Assembly (NCBI GenBank): GCA_973895155.1
Contig: OZ316891.1
Span: forward strand, 3,658,001 to 3,722,000
DNA: 64,000 nt
Reading direction: 5' to 3'
Source: Marsupella aquatica
Lineage: Eukaryota; Marchantiophyta
The notes under the pieces were generated by a model, which ran no database searches, was not told the DNA's origin, and worked only from the letters and a program-made list of their open reading frames with translations. The position numbers and the translations under genes were made by a program. How positions within the stretch are numbered: position 1 is the first letter of the stretch; each line of letters begins with the position of its first letter. This document shows positions 1-12,658 of the stretch, one piece after another.

Positions 1-3000
1 ACGGAAGGGCAACATCATATTGGAACACTTAACTGGCTAAAGACTTGCCATGCCATAGAAAGCAGAATTATTCCCTTTCGTAAACCAGAACGATCTTGGG
101 ACCTTAAAGGGCTTTTTGAGTGCAGATCGAGAGGAGAGGTGAAATGAAAACATGCCAACATAGCGGTCGTTTTTCTAGTGGCTGCGCCATTTAAACGCTG
201 CGTTTTGACCCTCGAATGTCGGAGAAATTCGTGAACTGGGTGTGCCTACGAGTGTTGTCAGGATGACGAGAGGGCCAAAGCCAGTTTGCTACTGCTACTG
301 AGACTTTATGATTGTAGAATGATCACCACACGAACGCTGCTTTGACGTGTCTGTCCCAACATGTTCACTTTCCAGTTTCCAGTTGATGGGTCGCCGACTT
401 GCCGTTGCGTCCCGTCCCCACGAGCATTTAAGTACCAGTACGTAAATAATAAGGCAAGAGTGCTCCGGCCAGTAGTAAATAGCTGGAATCCACCACAATC
501 CGGGGAGTGGTGCAAGGAGATGGAATGGCCTGTAGACGAGATTAGATATCCACTACACCTACCTTACGTAGGCGCCCTTTGGCTGCTCATCAGTCAGCAC
601 AGCAGTCATCCTGTTTCCAAAGCGCTCTTTCAGTGCCTCTTCAGCCAACCACTGGTCAGAAGCTTATTAACGACAACTGCTTTAACTGGAGTGTGACGAG
701 CTGATGACTCCATCGACGTCCAATCCGTTGCCCAGCATGGAAACCGGGAAACCCACTTTCATCAGCCTGAGCTAGGCCTAAATAACTGCTGCCCCCCTCC
801 CCCGCCCCCCCACAACAGTGTTCATTTGGTGTACAGTACGCGTTAGACCCAAAGTCCTGGATTGGACGGATCGTGGCTAGATTACCGGTAGCTCAGTAGC
901 TGACATGCGCGTCGTCAAAGGGGTACACAACATCGAGCCAGACAGACAGACAGACAGCGACATAAAGAGACAGCCAGTACTTTAAAACAAACGAGCTCTC
1001 CTGATATCTTCTCCTCCCCACAGCTGCACAAGTTCCACTACAATAGTGGAGGCCGTGACGAATACATGACCACCACACCTCTGCTGGAAAAGCCCCTCGT
1101 TACTCACTCCACAGGGACTCAGACGATTCTGAATCTGTGTGGTCTGGTACCCATGGCTTTTGCGTACAGTAGTTTGTGGTATCGGTTTGCCATCCTGACA
1201 CAGTCATCTAACTGGAGGGGTACTGCTGTACAACAACAAATATATGGGGCTTTGGTATAGTTCAAGAAATATACATCCAGGTACTGTTTCCAAAAGCTCA
1301 ACTCCTTCCCCAAGCTTTGCCCCCTGACGACTGGATGACACCGAGTGCCGTCTTGTGGCAAAGATACGGAATGAACTCAGTTGACCGTGTAGAAGCTCGT
1401 TTTGTAAGGCCCAACAGGGATCTCGTCATCTCGGTGTCTTCGATATGACGCGACCAACAGTGTCGCCCATTTCAGGTCGTTATAAACTGTATACCAATGC
1501 CTTTCAAACGAGGAGTATACATTATTATTGTGAAGTTGTTCAGGCCCGCACACCAGGAGCCAAAAGGAGATTGCTTTACAGTTTTCGTACAAACCAGATA
1601 CAGTACAGACTGCTTGACATAACCGGGTGGGTCCTGAAGCTGTATCGGATCACCGGTAGCATTCCAACGGTCTCCTCCTGGAAAGTTGTCGCCAGTGCTG
1701 GACTAATGTTCCAGGAAAGGCCTGTTGGGTATACGTTGTAGCGGAGTTGAGGACATGCACACTCAAGCAACTGTGGATAGCACCGGCCGAACTACATGGC
1801 AAATCCGAAATCTACTCGGACATGTACAATATATGTTATACTGACTTGCACGTAGATCGTGAGTATTTCGTTTAATTCTTACGGACAAACACAAATTCGT
1901 TGTTAGTACCTCTCTGGTTGATAGACAGTGTTTCTTCACTTCAAATCCGCACAAGGGTGCAGCCAGGACCCCTGTTTTGTACAGCCTCCCGTGACGAGCA
2001 GATGACTTCAATGTCGTCCAATTGCTAGACAATCTCGCTCCCTAGCTAAACTTCAGGCTTTTTTCTCAATTTATGTCGATACTGTTGTACCCCAAAGTGG
2101 GTAGCACTGTTCGTTTTCGTGCAGTACTTGTCATCAGGCTGGACGAGAAAATAATGAACCACCAAGGGTCGGAGATGAAAAGCCACTAACAAGATACAAT
2201 GTCTGGGTATATGCATCACATTTACTACTAATCAAATTTTCAGACGGTTTGCTTAAAATGTCCACAACCTTCACCAGGTCTCTATAATTGGGGAAGTGAG
2301 TAAAATAACGGACTGTAGCTTCCCATCTTCGGTAATTGCCGTCCACTATAATGGAAGATTTTGTCAGAGTTTCATACCGACCAACTGTTGGAGGGAGGGT
2401 CAGGAGAACCTAGGGAAAGGGCCCACCTAAATGAACGGTTACAGGGAAGATTGCAAATGGATTCAGCGCTCGATTCCATTTTGCGAGTTTTCAGTCGACT
2501 CCCCTCAGACTGGATTTGATCGAAGTACTGACTAACTGTGCATAACCTTCAGAAAAGTGTGGTCCGTATGGAGAATTTGTTAGTCTCTTCAGTTCAATTC
2601 ACATGGGATATCTTTCCGACAGTGTTTCTAAAGGGAACCAAGACTGACTTGCACTTAATAGCAAGCTAGGTTCAACTATCGTACTTGTAGCTAGTCTCTT
2701 GACTTGTGCACTGGAGCTGATGTTTGCAAAGTACGCTAGGAAGTCCTTTTTTCCGTTCCAGGGCCGGTATGAACATAGCATTCGGTACGTCTCTATGAAG
2801 ATTATTTTGTTCGTCTGTTCCACGTCTCCTGTGCGATTTGGGGCCACATGCCTAGGTTTCAATTCAGGACCATTCTATGACACAGTGCTGACGAGAGAGC
2901 GAAACCCATAAAGACGGCTCCGAACCTTTATTTCAGTTGCAAAGTACCCATTTGCTTCGTTGACTGACATCATTCTAACCATAATTGCAAAACACTTGCC

Positions 3001-4203
3001 GCACATACGATCTCGAGAAGTCTGTCATTCTTCAAGTGAACCCTCATTGGCTTTCCTAAAACTATGGATTGAAAGGGTATGAATTCAACACGGTATACAC
3101 ACTACAACCGTGGCCCTGATTTCGTAGCCGGGGCTGGAGCAGCGAGTGAAGAGCTATAATTCGTCTAAAATAATGTGATTCTTGAAAATAGACCTCGTCT
3201 CTTATCCAGAACTCTAAACTGCAATCTTCAATTATATCATACAACACTTGGTAACTACGCTTGATTGCACCTCCGGAAGGAAATCGTTTAACCTTGCAGG
3301 CACAGAAACGAGGCTAGTTTGAGAATTGCCGTCGTTAGATGACGCCGAGAGATCTCTGTTCATAATCACTTCTCCATACAAATTTCCACAAACATAGTGA
3401 GGAGAATTCTTACATCTGTTTCACAAGGGAATGGTGGTTAAAGTCCGTGATCACTTGATTTGCAATACAATTTTACGATTCTTTGTCGAAGCATTTCTGC
3501 AGTTTCCTGCCACGGGTGCAAATTAAATTGGTCTCTCCTACTTAGAATGGTCTTTCCTGCAGTCATTTTTGGTTACCCATTATCTTGTTTCATTGAGTGT
3601 TCACCTTGTCAGCGGTACTTGGGACAACTGGGGCCGCAGCTGGGTTGTAAGTCTTCATGGTAACGAACTGTAGCTTGACACTAAGAGTGGAGCTACAGTA
3701 TATGTAATGACCCTCCTTGCAATATTCTGCTTAATATTCGTTAACATGTACTGACGATTAATTGTGGGCTGCAAGATGGGTCTTGATGACATCATCGTTC
3801 TCCACAGCTTCGACAAAACAATATTGTGCATGAGATGATAATAATGTGCTCATCAGCTCAATCTTGTCGGATGTCGATTGCATCCTTGTAATAAGCAATT
3901 TCTTGTCACAGTTGGCAAGTCTCCAAGTCAACCCCCTCTGCTGTCGATCAATTTTTTTTTCAAACAGTCCAGCTCTGTAATAATAGAAAAGCTATGCCGA
4001 TGAAAATATTAAACAAAGAGATTGATGCAGAAATCACAGCAAAGAGTGAATGCTAAATGGACAAAACTCCCAAATATAGTTTGGAGATCCTTCTTCCTTC
4101 TGTAGCACAGATCAAGCACGGTGGAACTTACTCATCATTCATCAGACTCAATGGTCACCATTGCAGCACCGAAGCAAATATTTTTGAGCTGGAAAGCGGC
4201 GTA
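1..4203. other. no supported gene (0-4.2 kb)
   Basis: I see no gene here. Open frames on both strands are short (at most about 110 codons), lack recognisable motifs and do not chain into exons. Small local features are a GACA microsatellite near 940-960, and a C-rich tract near 790-812. The stretch could hold unannotated non-coding transcription or a very decayed repeat, but nothing in the sequence shows it. Confidence 0.5.
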
Positions 4204-5315
4204 CTAAACCCCGATTTGCTCGAGGTTAGCATTGTCGTTGGGTATCTTCATTGGATCGTTTTTCAGCAGGGGTGTCAAGATTGGGACACCCTCAAAGGTA
4301 CTGCAGTACTGCGCTACTGCTTCCTTTGGAGAGTTTACTGTTTTGATTCCTTTGGATGAAGACGATCCAAAGCTCATTAATAATGTCAGAGCTTTTAGCG
4401 TCCAGAAGCGACAGCAAGCTATAATTAGTAGAGCTTCCCTCCATAAGTCTGGGCACGAGGCAGGCGGGGGGAATTGGGGGACCCTCCACGGATCCCGCAC
4501 AGGTAGACAGTCACACTAAAAGTTAGCTGAGAAGAAGGCTCGATCGAACCTTCTTGCCCAATTCGTCCGGAAAACCAAGGTCAACTTTTGACGCCGTTTC
4601 TTTCTACAGAAAAGAGGTTTTGTTCAGCGAACAGCCGAACACATCTAATAAATAAATAACCAGTGGCTGGCTGGTCTCCTAGGAGAGGCGAAGGATCTAC
4701 AGTCGAACACTTTCTCATCATCAGATCGTGAATTGCAAGAATGAATAGACTAATGGAGAATGAGTATACCTTAAGATATGGCTGTCCAGATAAGTCAAAC
4801 GGGGCGTCGGATGTGCCTGAGCTGCCAAATGGCAACAACTTCGGTTCCTCAGGAGACGAAGATAGGATGGAAGGTGGCGCGATGGGAATCGGAATCGTTG
4901 GTAGGATGACCACTCCTTCTAGCTGCATGAAGTCACCAAATCGGGTTTGGCCGTCTTGTTCTGGAGACGCAGCACAAATAGATTGCTAATTAATTATTCC
5001 ACCCAGCGTTTAGACTTCGGATGTCTGATATGAGATGAGGCACACAGTGAAGGTCCCGTATGGGAAAAAAGCGAAGATGACCTGGCTAGAGCTTGACTCT
5101 TCCTGCCTTGCATGTCCAATCCCGTGTTACTTTGCTAGCCAAAAAACTTCTAGACCATGCACTGTTCTCTGACAGTAGCAGTAGTAGTTCGAAGCTTCCA
5201 TGGCGGCAGGATAGATTCCAGGGATTCCAGGGCTTGGCTGGTAGTCAATTACTGCTGGCGGCTTCAGTTCTTGTAGAAGCTTTGGGTCTGGTCTGTGAGT
5301 TGGAGTGAATGTCAA
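4204..5315 (-). other. possible remnant of an unrecognised multi-exon gene
   Basis: Three minus-strand open stretches (about 5315-5127, 4990-4770 and 4500-4204) have amino-acid composition that looks protein-like: Pro/Ser-rich runs such as PIPIAPPSILSSSPEEPK and a segment reading STFEGVPILTPLLKNDP that ends in a stop at 4204. A possible splice donor (AAG followed by GTATAC) follows the middle stretch. I do not recognise the family, could not find consistent splice phases joining all three, and plus-strand frames overlap the same bases. It may be a divergent gene, a pseudogene or chance. Confidence 0.18.
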
Positions 5316-5320
5316 CTGAT

Positions 5321-7425
5321 TCTTTGGAGTTCCAAAAAAGGGAGTGGTGCAAACACAGGTTCGAGTCCTAAATCTGATGGTAACTATTATAGTTTTGAGG
5401 TGAATTTTTTTAACGTTACTTTTGTTTTTCTGTGTCCAGTCTATGAAACTTCCTTACTGCCATGCCTCATGGATGTTTGTTCAGAACAAATTTCTTAGTT
5501 CATAAGGAATATTGATTTCTAACTCCATGGCACAAAAGACTTGATGGGCCCCTATAGGAAAAAAAATCCCTCCGGGCCGCTTCTTTTGAAAGAGACTTGT
5601 TAGGGCCCTGGTAAATGCACATCAAAATGCCCTACCTTGATAGAAAGAAACAAAACTCATTGATATAAAAGAACAATCTGGTTTAGCATGGTAAGGAAGG
5701 TCTATTCAACCAGTGGATGCTTGCCACATAGAGTTTTGGTGTGCAATTGCCGTCAGCCTGCACATTCCCTCCCTACAACCCCTGCCATCCACTCAAACAG
5801 TGGTAGACATTACACATGTCTAGATAGACTTAGGATTGTAGCCACAACTAAGCTAACCATAGTCACAAACTTGGTTAGGTTAGTTGTGTTGCATCCTATA
5901 TATATAAGCAAGTGTTTGCTTGTGAGCACGAACTCAAGCTCATTGTTACGAAACCACTTGAGAGATAGAGAGAGTTTATGCTATGTAAACTTGGTATGGT
6001 AGACGGGCCTAGAGTACAGTAAAAAATTTGTGTGTTCACGTATACATATCTTCATTGGAGTTGAAACACATATCTCTATGTGTCAATTACCTGTTCATTG
6101 AATGGTCAAGTGCATGCCAGTGTGAATTGCATCTTTGCTCAATAGACAGCCTAGGACTTTGCAGCAAGTTTTCCCTTTTATGCATTGGCCAACATTGTCC
6201 GGGGTGATGTAGAAGGTTCTAAAAATATTCCTGATATAGTTTTCTTAAATTGATTTCTAAGCATTAGATCTCACTATATTTAAGGAACCATCAGATGTGT
6301 GACTATGGGGGCTGCTCTACTTGAAAACCCATGCAGTGTTCTTGTTGAATGGCTAGCCATATTTGTTTAATTTATAATTATTACTACTTGGCTAACCTTT
6401 ATACACGGGATAGTAGTATTTAAACCATACAATCATTGTTCCCACTAGAATAGTATAACCCCATTTCCACTTGGAAATGCAGGACCAAGTTCTCTGGTCC
6501 TACTATTATTATTTCACACTCGTTAGTCAACAAAACATTTATATTAACCTTTCCAATTATGAACTCTACATCTTTATCTCTAAACGAGCCCTATGCCCAT
6601 GCATTGCCGGCGCAAGGAGGGCCGGCCCATAGGGAGTCAAGCCGGGGCATTTATGGGGCAGCGGGCGGGGCAGCGGGAAGCACATATGTGCTGGGTGCAC
6701 ATTTCCTCCATCAATGGTCAGTAAAAACAACCAAACAAATCCAACGGTCGTGGGTCTTTCCCACCCAGGAGCTTTTTTGTATTGGGACGAAGGACAGGAA
6801 AAAGCAGGATCCCTTATTAGTAGATAGAGTTGGTCCAAAAACTAATTGCATTGAATTGAATTGAGTTGAGTTGACCTAATTTTAAAGCACTAATGACCTA
6901 AGCTCAATGAGACAAATGGCTCTTGATTAACTATCTTCTTGGCATTCCAATTATTAATTCCTAAGGTTTTTAACTTTATTGCCAGAGTGACAAATGTCAC
7001 TTGGTGGAGAGTATTTTTTATTTGCAAAATTTGCCACCCCAGTACAAAGCGTTAGCCACTTTGGTCAAATTAATCTAATAAAACTAGATGAGGAATATTC
7101 TTAGAAAGCTCTACTTCACACCAAGTGACATTAGTCACTCTGGAAACAGGGGCTATATAATTAGCTCTGGAGCACTCCAGGGGTTTGAGGGGATGCAAGG
7201 ACTTGGGACCATAACAAATCCCTTTCAAAAAACTTAAGGGGTCTTGTCAGGGGTTTGTTCCACTAGAGGGCGTCCATCAAATATTTGGTTGCCGTAAGGA
7301 TTGTGTTGTTCACCAAAAATGCATGAGTTAGCTACAGTGAACTTAGGAACTTTGAGATGCCTTGTTGCAATTGTATGGCTCCAAGTTCCCAGCACATTTG
7401 TCCATCAAGCCACCTCCGAGTCTTA
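5321..7425. other. no supported gene (5.3-7.4 kb)
   Basis: No open frame here looks like a conserved protein and no element ends were found. A GGTTCGAGTCC motif at 5358-5368 resembles a tRNA B-box but has no tRNA body around it. The stretch at about 6600-6720 is GC-rich compared with its AT-rich surroundings and may be a foreign fragment. I see nothing else. Confidence 0.4.
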
Positions 7426-8048
7426 AGGTCTGTCGCGCCCCTAACCCGGGCCTTAAATCCAGTTTAGTTCCATGGGGCGACCTCGACCACCAGTAGGGGT
7501 GAGGGTTGGGCAAGGAGGTGTGTAGTGGCCTCGATTAGCCCTAAGTCAGGCTAAGTCAATATACTCGCCGGTATAATACTTACGCAACTCATACTGGTCA
7601 TAGGTATATTTGTTTTCCACCGCTGGAATATTCCCACAGTTAGTGACTCGGACTAACTCCCGGCTTGGGGCTTTCAAGCCATCGACGTGACAGAACCTTG
7701 TAGTATGCAATGGGTGGCAATCCCCACCATTAGTCCGCACCCAGTACGTCCCTTGAAATGGCGCCTTTGCCCAGACAAAACATACACACAACACCAGCTA
7801 CACGCGATAGAATCAGAGGGAAAAGACTACATTTACTCAGCGAAGAATCAGTTTACATAGTTGACTCGACTTCTAAGGGGGTCAGCAGGCCCAACGGCAG
7901 TCGATGCCCAGTCTCTACGAGGCCCCGCCCCACGCTTGCCCAGCAAGCTCGACTCTGGCTCTCACTCCTTAGTGCACTTTGACCCTGCTCAGGCCGGGAC
8001 TCCCCGTGCCTCGCCTTTTCTTGCGCTGAGATAACTAAGCCTTCTCCC

Positions 8049-8333
8049 TCGGGGGGTTAACTAAGTGTATATTTTGGGGTACCACGTGCGATCCTAGCCT
8101 AATATAAATAGACCTATTTTATAAATAAAATATTCCAAGAATATTCTCTATTTTCAATATTAATAACCTATTTTACTTTATAAAGGGTATATATTAAAGA
8201 ATATTCTATAAACATGAGTTTATAATACCTTCTTTTGCCTCCTACGCATTTTAAAATTTTAGTTAAAATTTGTCAAAAATACCTATTTTGGATTGCACGT
8301 GGTTCCTAAGATTTTTGATAGTCAACCCCCCGA
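8049..8333 (+). mobile_element. Mutator-like MITE, copy 1
   Basis: A 285-bp AT-rich non-coding element. Its ends are inverted repeats starting TCGGGGGGTTAACTA on the left and TAGTCAACCCCCCGA on the right, with further inverted similarity for about 40 bp (both sides contain a CCACGTGC-type core). It is flanked by the 10-bp direct repeat GCCTTCTCCC (8039-8048 and 8334-8343), the 9-10 bp size known for Mutator-superfamily insertions. A second copy lies in inverted orientation at 41375-41657. It encodes nothing, so it would depend on a transposase supplied elsewhere. Confidence 0.8.
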
Positions 8334-8709
8334 GCCTTCTCCCCCTCCCACAGCGGAAGGGGAAGCCTAAATACTATGGTTGCAGAAAGGAACCGGAAGA
8401 TACTACCTTCCGGGGTAATGCCTACTGACTAACTACCTTCTGACTAACCGGCCGCACTCCTCTGACCGGTTGACTGTCGGCGGCAAGGGCGCTGACCGGG
8501 GTGGCAGCAGCTAAGTCTACTGACCAAAATCTAGTCCATTGATGGACTCTATCCTACATCGGCTGATCCTAACTGATCCTATCCTAATTCTTTCTATTGT
8601 GTTGCTAATCGGCGCCTAATGACAGCTATTCTATCATTAAGCCTAAAAAAAATGCCGCTGACTCAACTGCCTCGCGCGGCGCCTGCTCCCACCCTTCGCT
8701 AACCACCCC

Positions 8710-10483
8710 TTACGTGCGTGCTGTGGTCGGACCAGGGTTTGTCCCCCTATCGGGGCGAGACCTCGAGCCACCTTGATCAGAGGCGGGCCCAGGTCTTGCC
8801 CGCTGGAGGATGAGTAGGGTAACGCGGTCCTGCAAGGCCTTGTTATCCCATACCGCCTCCTCTGCCTCGTTTGCCGCCTCATCGGCCTCTGCTTGAAGCC
8901 GTGCTACCTCCAGGTTGAGGTGGTTAATGGAGTCACGATGGGTCTGGTCCTGCGCCAGCAATTTATCCCGTTCGGCGGAGAGACTAGCCACCTGTTGAGC
9001 TGCCTGCAGGAATTGGTTGTTGAGGTCGGTCAGGCTGGTAACCCGAGCCGAGGATTCTTAGCGCAACTGAAGCACGGTGTCGTCCAGCTTCTTGAGATCC
9101 ATTTGTGCCCCGCTCAACTCTTGGGTTAGTCCGTCCCACTGTTCGACGTTGCGGACTAACTCCTCACGGCGGGTAGTGGCCTCCTCCTCGAGGTGTTCTA
9201 CCAGAATTTGGAGGCACCCGATCTCGTTCCCCTTTGCCATGAGTTTTTCCTCCAAGCGGCTTATGATCCGTGGTTGGTGCTCCAACATGAAGAAAGCTGG
9301 TTGAAAGTACGCCGAGACTTGTTGCCCGATGTACGTCGCCAGCTCCCCCGACATAGTTTGGCTCAATCATGTGTAGGGTAGTCCATATGAAGTTAAGCCG
9401 CTCCATAGAGATTAAGTTGGTGCACGACCCCTGCTTGTATCCGTTGTCTGTCTTACCCTCGGGTTTGAAGTGCCGAGGTGTATACTCCTTATCCCAAATT
9501 TGGAGTTCAATCGACACCGGCCCGGTTGGCACACAGAAGATCTGTCCCAGCCGATGCTCCGTGAGTGATAAGGTCTGTCCTGACACCTTGGTGGTCGATG
9601 CGTCAATGTCGAAATTGGAGATGAACTCACAAATCTCCTTTGGCCCAGCTGCGCACGGTCTCCATAGCAAGTGAGCGAACTGTTCCAACTGATGCTCCTT
9701 GAGATAGTCCGCGTGGTCAAGTTCCTTGATCGCGATCCAGACTACCTCGGGGATGCGGATTAATTGTAATAAGTTAGACTTTGGATTATCCGCGAGCCGT
9801 CGGGTCTGGTTGGTCGGGGGGTTCGTCGGGGCAGGTGCAGGGGCGACGTTGGTTCGCGTTGTCGGTTTGGGGGCCGGCGTCGTCCTTGCCCACTTCCAAG
9901 AACGCTGCTCAAGCTACGGACTAACACGCTCGGAACCCGAGGAACACTCGGTGTTGTTCACGGGATGGACTTGGGACCGGTTCGGTGGTACGCCGGTGGT
10001 CATTGGCTGAGGGGCTGGGGATGGTGTCGGGGTAGCCATATCCCAGTTGAAGGCGTTGGAGCTTTCCCTGAGGAACGTAAGGTTACGCGCCGCTTCCCGT
10101 TGTCTGTTGATGTCTTCTTCACGCTTCTCGGCTACAATCTACTGGTCGATGTATCTCGGAATCTTTTCAAACTCCGCTGGAGTCAGTCTCTGGCTGCCCC
10201 TCAGCCTAAAGAACTTTGCGGGAACTTCAAGAATCGCCTCTGTCACCGATCTGAACCCTTCCTCATTGATATATAGTTCGGTGATGTAATCCCGTAGCTC
10301 ATTGTAACTGGAATCCCTGGTGATGGCTATCTTCTCACAGTTAACCTGTGCTACCTTGGCCACCAACTTCGCGTATCTTCGTTCGTAAACGGCTTTCTCG
10401 GGGCAAGAGTACCAGTAAGTCTCGGAGAGCTTAGCACCTACCTCGCCAAACAAGGTCCAAAACCCCAAGGCTGTAAGGGTCAT
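8710..10483 (-). pseudogene. broken gag-like coiled-coil protein of unknown family
   Basis: A minus-strand frame can be followed from 10483 to the stop at 8710. It has an in-frame TAG near 10138 after PRYIDQ, a one-base shift in a run of G near 9345 (reading jumps from NYVG to GELATYIG), and an in-frame TAA at 9058-9060. The N-terminal part is a globular-looking domain with aromatic motifs (WTLFGEVGAKLSETYW). The middle contains IPEVVWIAIKELDHADYLK and the C-terminal 200 residues are a strongly heptad-like coiled coil (for example ERDKLLAQDQ, HLNLEVARLQAEADEA). I do not recognise the family. Its place inside a repeat-like insertion and its coiled coil suggest a capsid or gag-like protein of a plant transposon. 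It cannot now make a full product. Confidence 0.5.
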
Positions 10484-11041
10484 ACTAACCTTTGTAGTCT
10501 AGTTTGTCGAGTCCGCGTTCCCACCCGGCCGGTCCGCTTGCTGGTGGAGTCCTTACTCGCCCTGACTAAATCTCGCCACAAATCTGATCTTATTCCTCGA
10601 TAATCTCCTCGTAAAGGTCAGCTTGATTCGAGCAAAAGGCAAGAGTGAGTGGCAGCGTCCGTGAATTCCGAAAGGTAGAAATGAGCAAAATAATGGCCCG
10701 CAACGCCATCGACTCCGCTCTTATGGGGGTGCCAAGGTGAGCTCGAGCGTGAGAGGGCAAGGCCGTTTTGGTCGTTAATGAGCTGAAGTTGGCATCTCGG
10801 TCCAAGCGTGATCTCCCAACGGATTTTTACTCCGCCGCCGCCACCGTACCTTGGTCGAGCGTAATAATCCTCTTCCTTAATTCGTAATCATTCGGTCAAC
10901 TAACCTACTCCTAATCTATTCATAATGGCAAAGACGGCTATTCGTGCTATTCTACGCTACGGCTACGGTCCTAATGACCGTATAAGTCCTAATCTAGGAC
11001 CTGCATTCGGTTAAGTGACACGTTACCTGTGTCACAAGGTC

Positions 11042-12041
11042 TGACAAGGAGATCTCCATCGAATCCTTCAAACTTGACTGGGATCCCAAAATGCTCTTTC
11101 AAACTGTGTTCCACTCAAAATGCATGTCATCCTGCTGAAAATGCATAGTGTCATAGATCCCTTTCGGATGGAGATCTCAGCCTTGCTCTTATCCCAGTCA
11201 GCTCGGATTCAATTCATTGTTGTATAATCATAGGTTCATCGTTGGCAGGAACTATGAAAATTTTCCATAAAATGAAAACTGAGGGTTTCCCCTCAACCAG
11301 TTGCCCAGCTCCAGGTTTCCTATTAAAGAACAGTAAATTACTACTACCCTGGGACTATCAATTGCGCAGAACAAAATATTTATCAGAATTTCATCTTCCA
11401 ATACAAAATTTTGGATAGTTTTTGTGATGCAGAGGAAACTGTATGTTGCTTATTCTAAGCATTTTGATGTAAACACTGATTTATCAACATGCTCATTGTT
11501 TCTAAAGTAAAAAATAGAGTCTAGAGAATGGAATCTAGAGAAAAATATTTTTGGCATTCTTAATCATCTGGAAGGAAAGAAATTCAAATTTCTTTTGGCG
11601 CAGGGCATGCTCGTTTACAAGTGAAAATATCCAAACAAAGAGTCAAAACTTGAAAACAGCACCGGGGCACTATATTCTAATAGAGCACCCCTTGGCCCAC
11701 TATTTGAATATGGTGCTACCATGGCGCTGTGTTTGGGGAAAGACAGTATTGCCATTCTGTTTCAGCCAGGACCTGTGCAAAACATCCGGCAAAACATTAA
11801 TTATTTTTATTTCAGGTAATAACTCAAGGCCAGAATATTATTCTCCAGTTTCATTTGCACTAAAAAAACAATGTATACATTGACAAGTCAGGTTCACACA
11901 TACTCTTAGAATATTCTTTAATTAAGCATGACAAAATTCTCTTGATATCCCACAAGGACCCCAAATTATTTTGTTAGCAGGGCCCAATATTTTAATAATT
12001 TATTATTTATTGTGGGCTGGTAGAGTCATATTTTTGTGTTA
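11042..12041. other. no supported gene between two insertions
   Basis: About 1 kb of AT-rich sequence between the element ending at 11036 and the copia target duplication. The longest plus-strand frame (11551-11883) has no recognisable motif. I see nothing further. Confidence 0.5.
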
Positions 12042-12046
12042 AACAG

Positions 12047-12467
12047 TGTTGAGCATAGACGACGATCGCAACGGCAAGCCCATGAACCATCCAACGCACA
12101 ATAGTCGACACAAGAGATACGTGGTTCACCTCCTTGAGGCTACGTCCACGGGAACACACAAGAGAGCTTTACTGAACTCTAAGCCCGTCGGCTATACCGA
12201 GTCTCCACAGTGTAAGCTCTCCCTATCTCTCAAGTGGCTCCATAACAATGAGCCTTGGTTCTACCTCTCCAAGCACACATGCCTCTTATGATATAGTGTG
12301 CAACTTAGTTGTACCTAACCACATAGTTGTACCTAATCACGTAGTTGTACCTAACCACATAGTTGTACCTAATCACGTAGTTGTACCTAACCACGTAGTT
12401 GTACCAACCCACGTTGTTGTACCAACCACGTCATACCTAACCTAGACGTAAGAGTAAATACCCAACA
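12047..12467 (-). repeat. copia 3' LTR
   Basis: This is the LTR downstream of pol in the element's own (minus) orientation. It ends TGTTGAGC...ACCCAACA on the plus strand, giving the usual TG...CA termini on both strands. I see no difference from the LTR at 18121-18541 at a constant offset of 6074. It includes the seven-unit ACGT-core repeat. Small open frames inside both LTRs are identical by descent and are not genes. Confidence 0.97.
12306..12430. repeat. seven-unit 18-bp tandem repeat in the LTR U3
   Basis: Units of about 18 bp with consensus TAGTTGTACCTAAYCACR begin at 12306, 12324, 12342, 12360, 12378, 12396 and 12414; the last is 17 bp. The first and third units end in ACA and the other five in ACG, so most junctions create an ACGT core, the base of plant bZIP-binding sites. 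The array ends at CCACGTCA. In element orientation it sits just upstream of the putative TATA box, so it lies in U3 where LTR enhancers occur. The identical array is at 18380-18504. Confidence 0.9.
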
Positions 12468-12480
12468 ATCTTCCCCTTGA
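12468..12480 (-). other. copia polypurine tract
   Basis: Immediately inside the 3' LTR, the minus strand reads TCAAGGGGAAGAT, an uninterrupted purine run AAGGGGAAGA next to the LTR. This is the position and composition expected of the primer for plus-strand DNA synthesis. Confidence 0.85.
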
Positions 12481-12658
12481 CTCTGGTCTAGGGGAGAGTA
12501 ATACTGCCAATGTATATGATCCCTCAGCGGGAAGTTCTGGACAGAAATCAAACCGGTTTCCCTCTCTAACTAGAGCAAACCAGAACTAAGCCGTAGCCTA
12601 ATACATAGGAATGAGGAAGAGCATATATCAGTAATTACAATGAATGTTTAAGAAAACT

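Larger units (their letters stand above)
7431..11036. mobile_element. decayed retroelement-like insertion flanked by a 5-bp duplication
   Basis: The block opens with TGTCGCGCCCCTAACCC, which is like the TG start of many plant LTRs, and ends with ACCTGTGTCACA, a CA end. Both ends are bordered by AGGTC (7426-7430 and 11037-11041), as expected for a 5-bp target duplication. Inside lie a broken minus-strand gag-like coiled-coil frame (8710-10483) and a MITE (8049-8333). I could not find a matching pair of LTRs, so this is either a rearranged or partly deleted LTR element, or a chance match of the flanks. No integrase or reverse transcriptase motifs are visible. The boundaries are an inference from the ends alone. 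Confidence 0.4.

Noticed and set aside
5358-5368. GGTTCGAGTCC resembles a tRNA T-loop / B-box
   Set aside because: No acceptor stem, D-arm or anticodon arm can be folded around it; the T-stem itself does not pair.
12306-12430. Regular short repeats that might suggest a CRISPR array
   Set aside because: Units abut with no unique spacers, and lie in a plant LTR.
12046-12445. Two open frames of 81 and 65 codons in the LTR, repeated at 18120-18519
   Set aside because: They duplicate because the LTRs are identical, run antisense to the element, and one is merely the translated 18-bp repeat.
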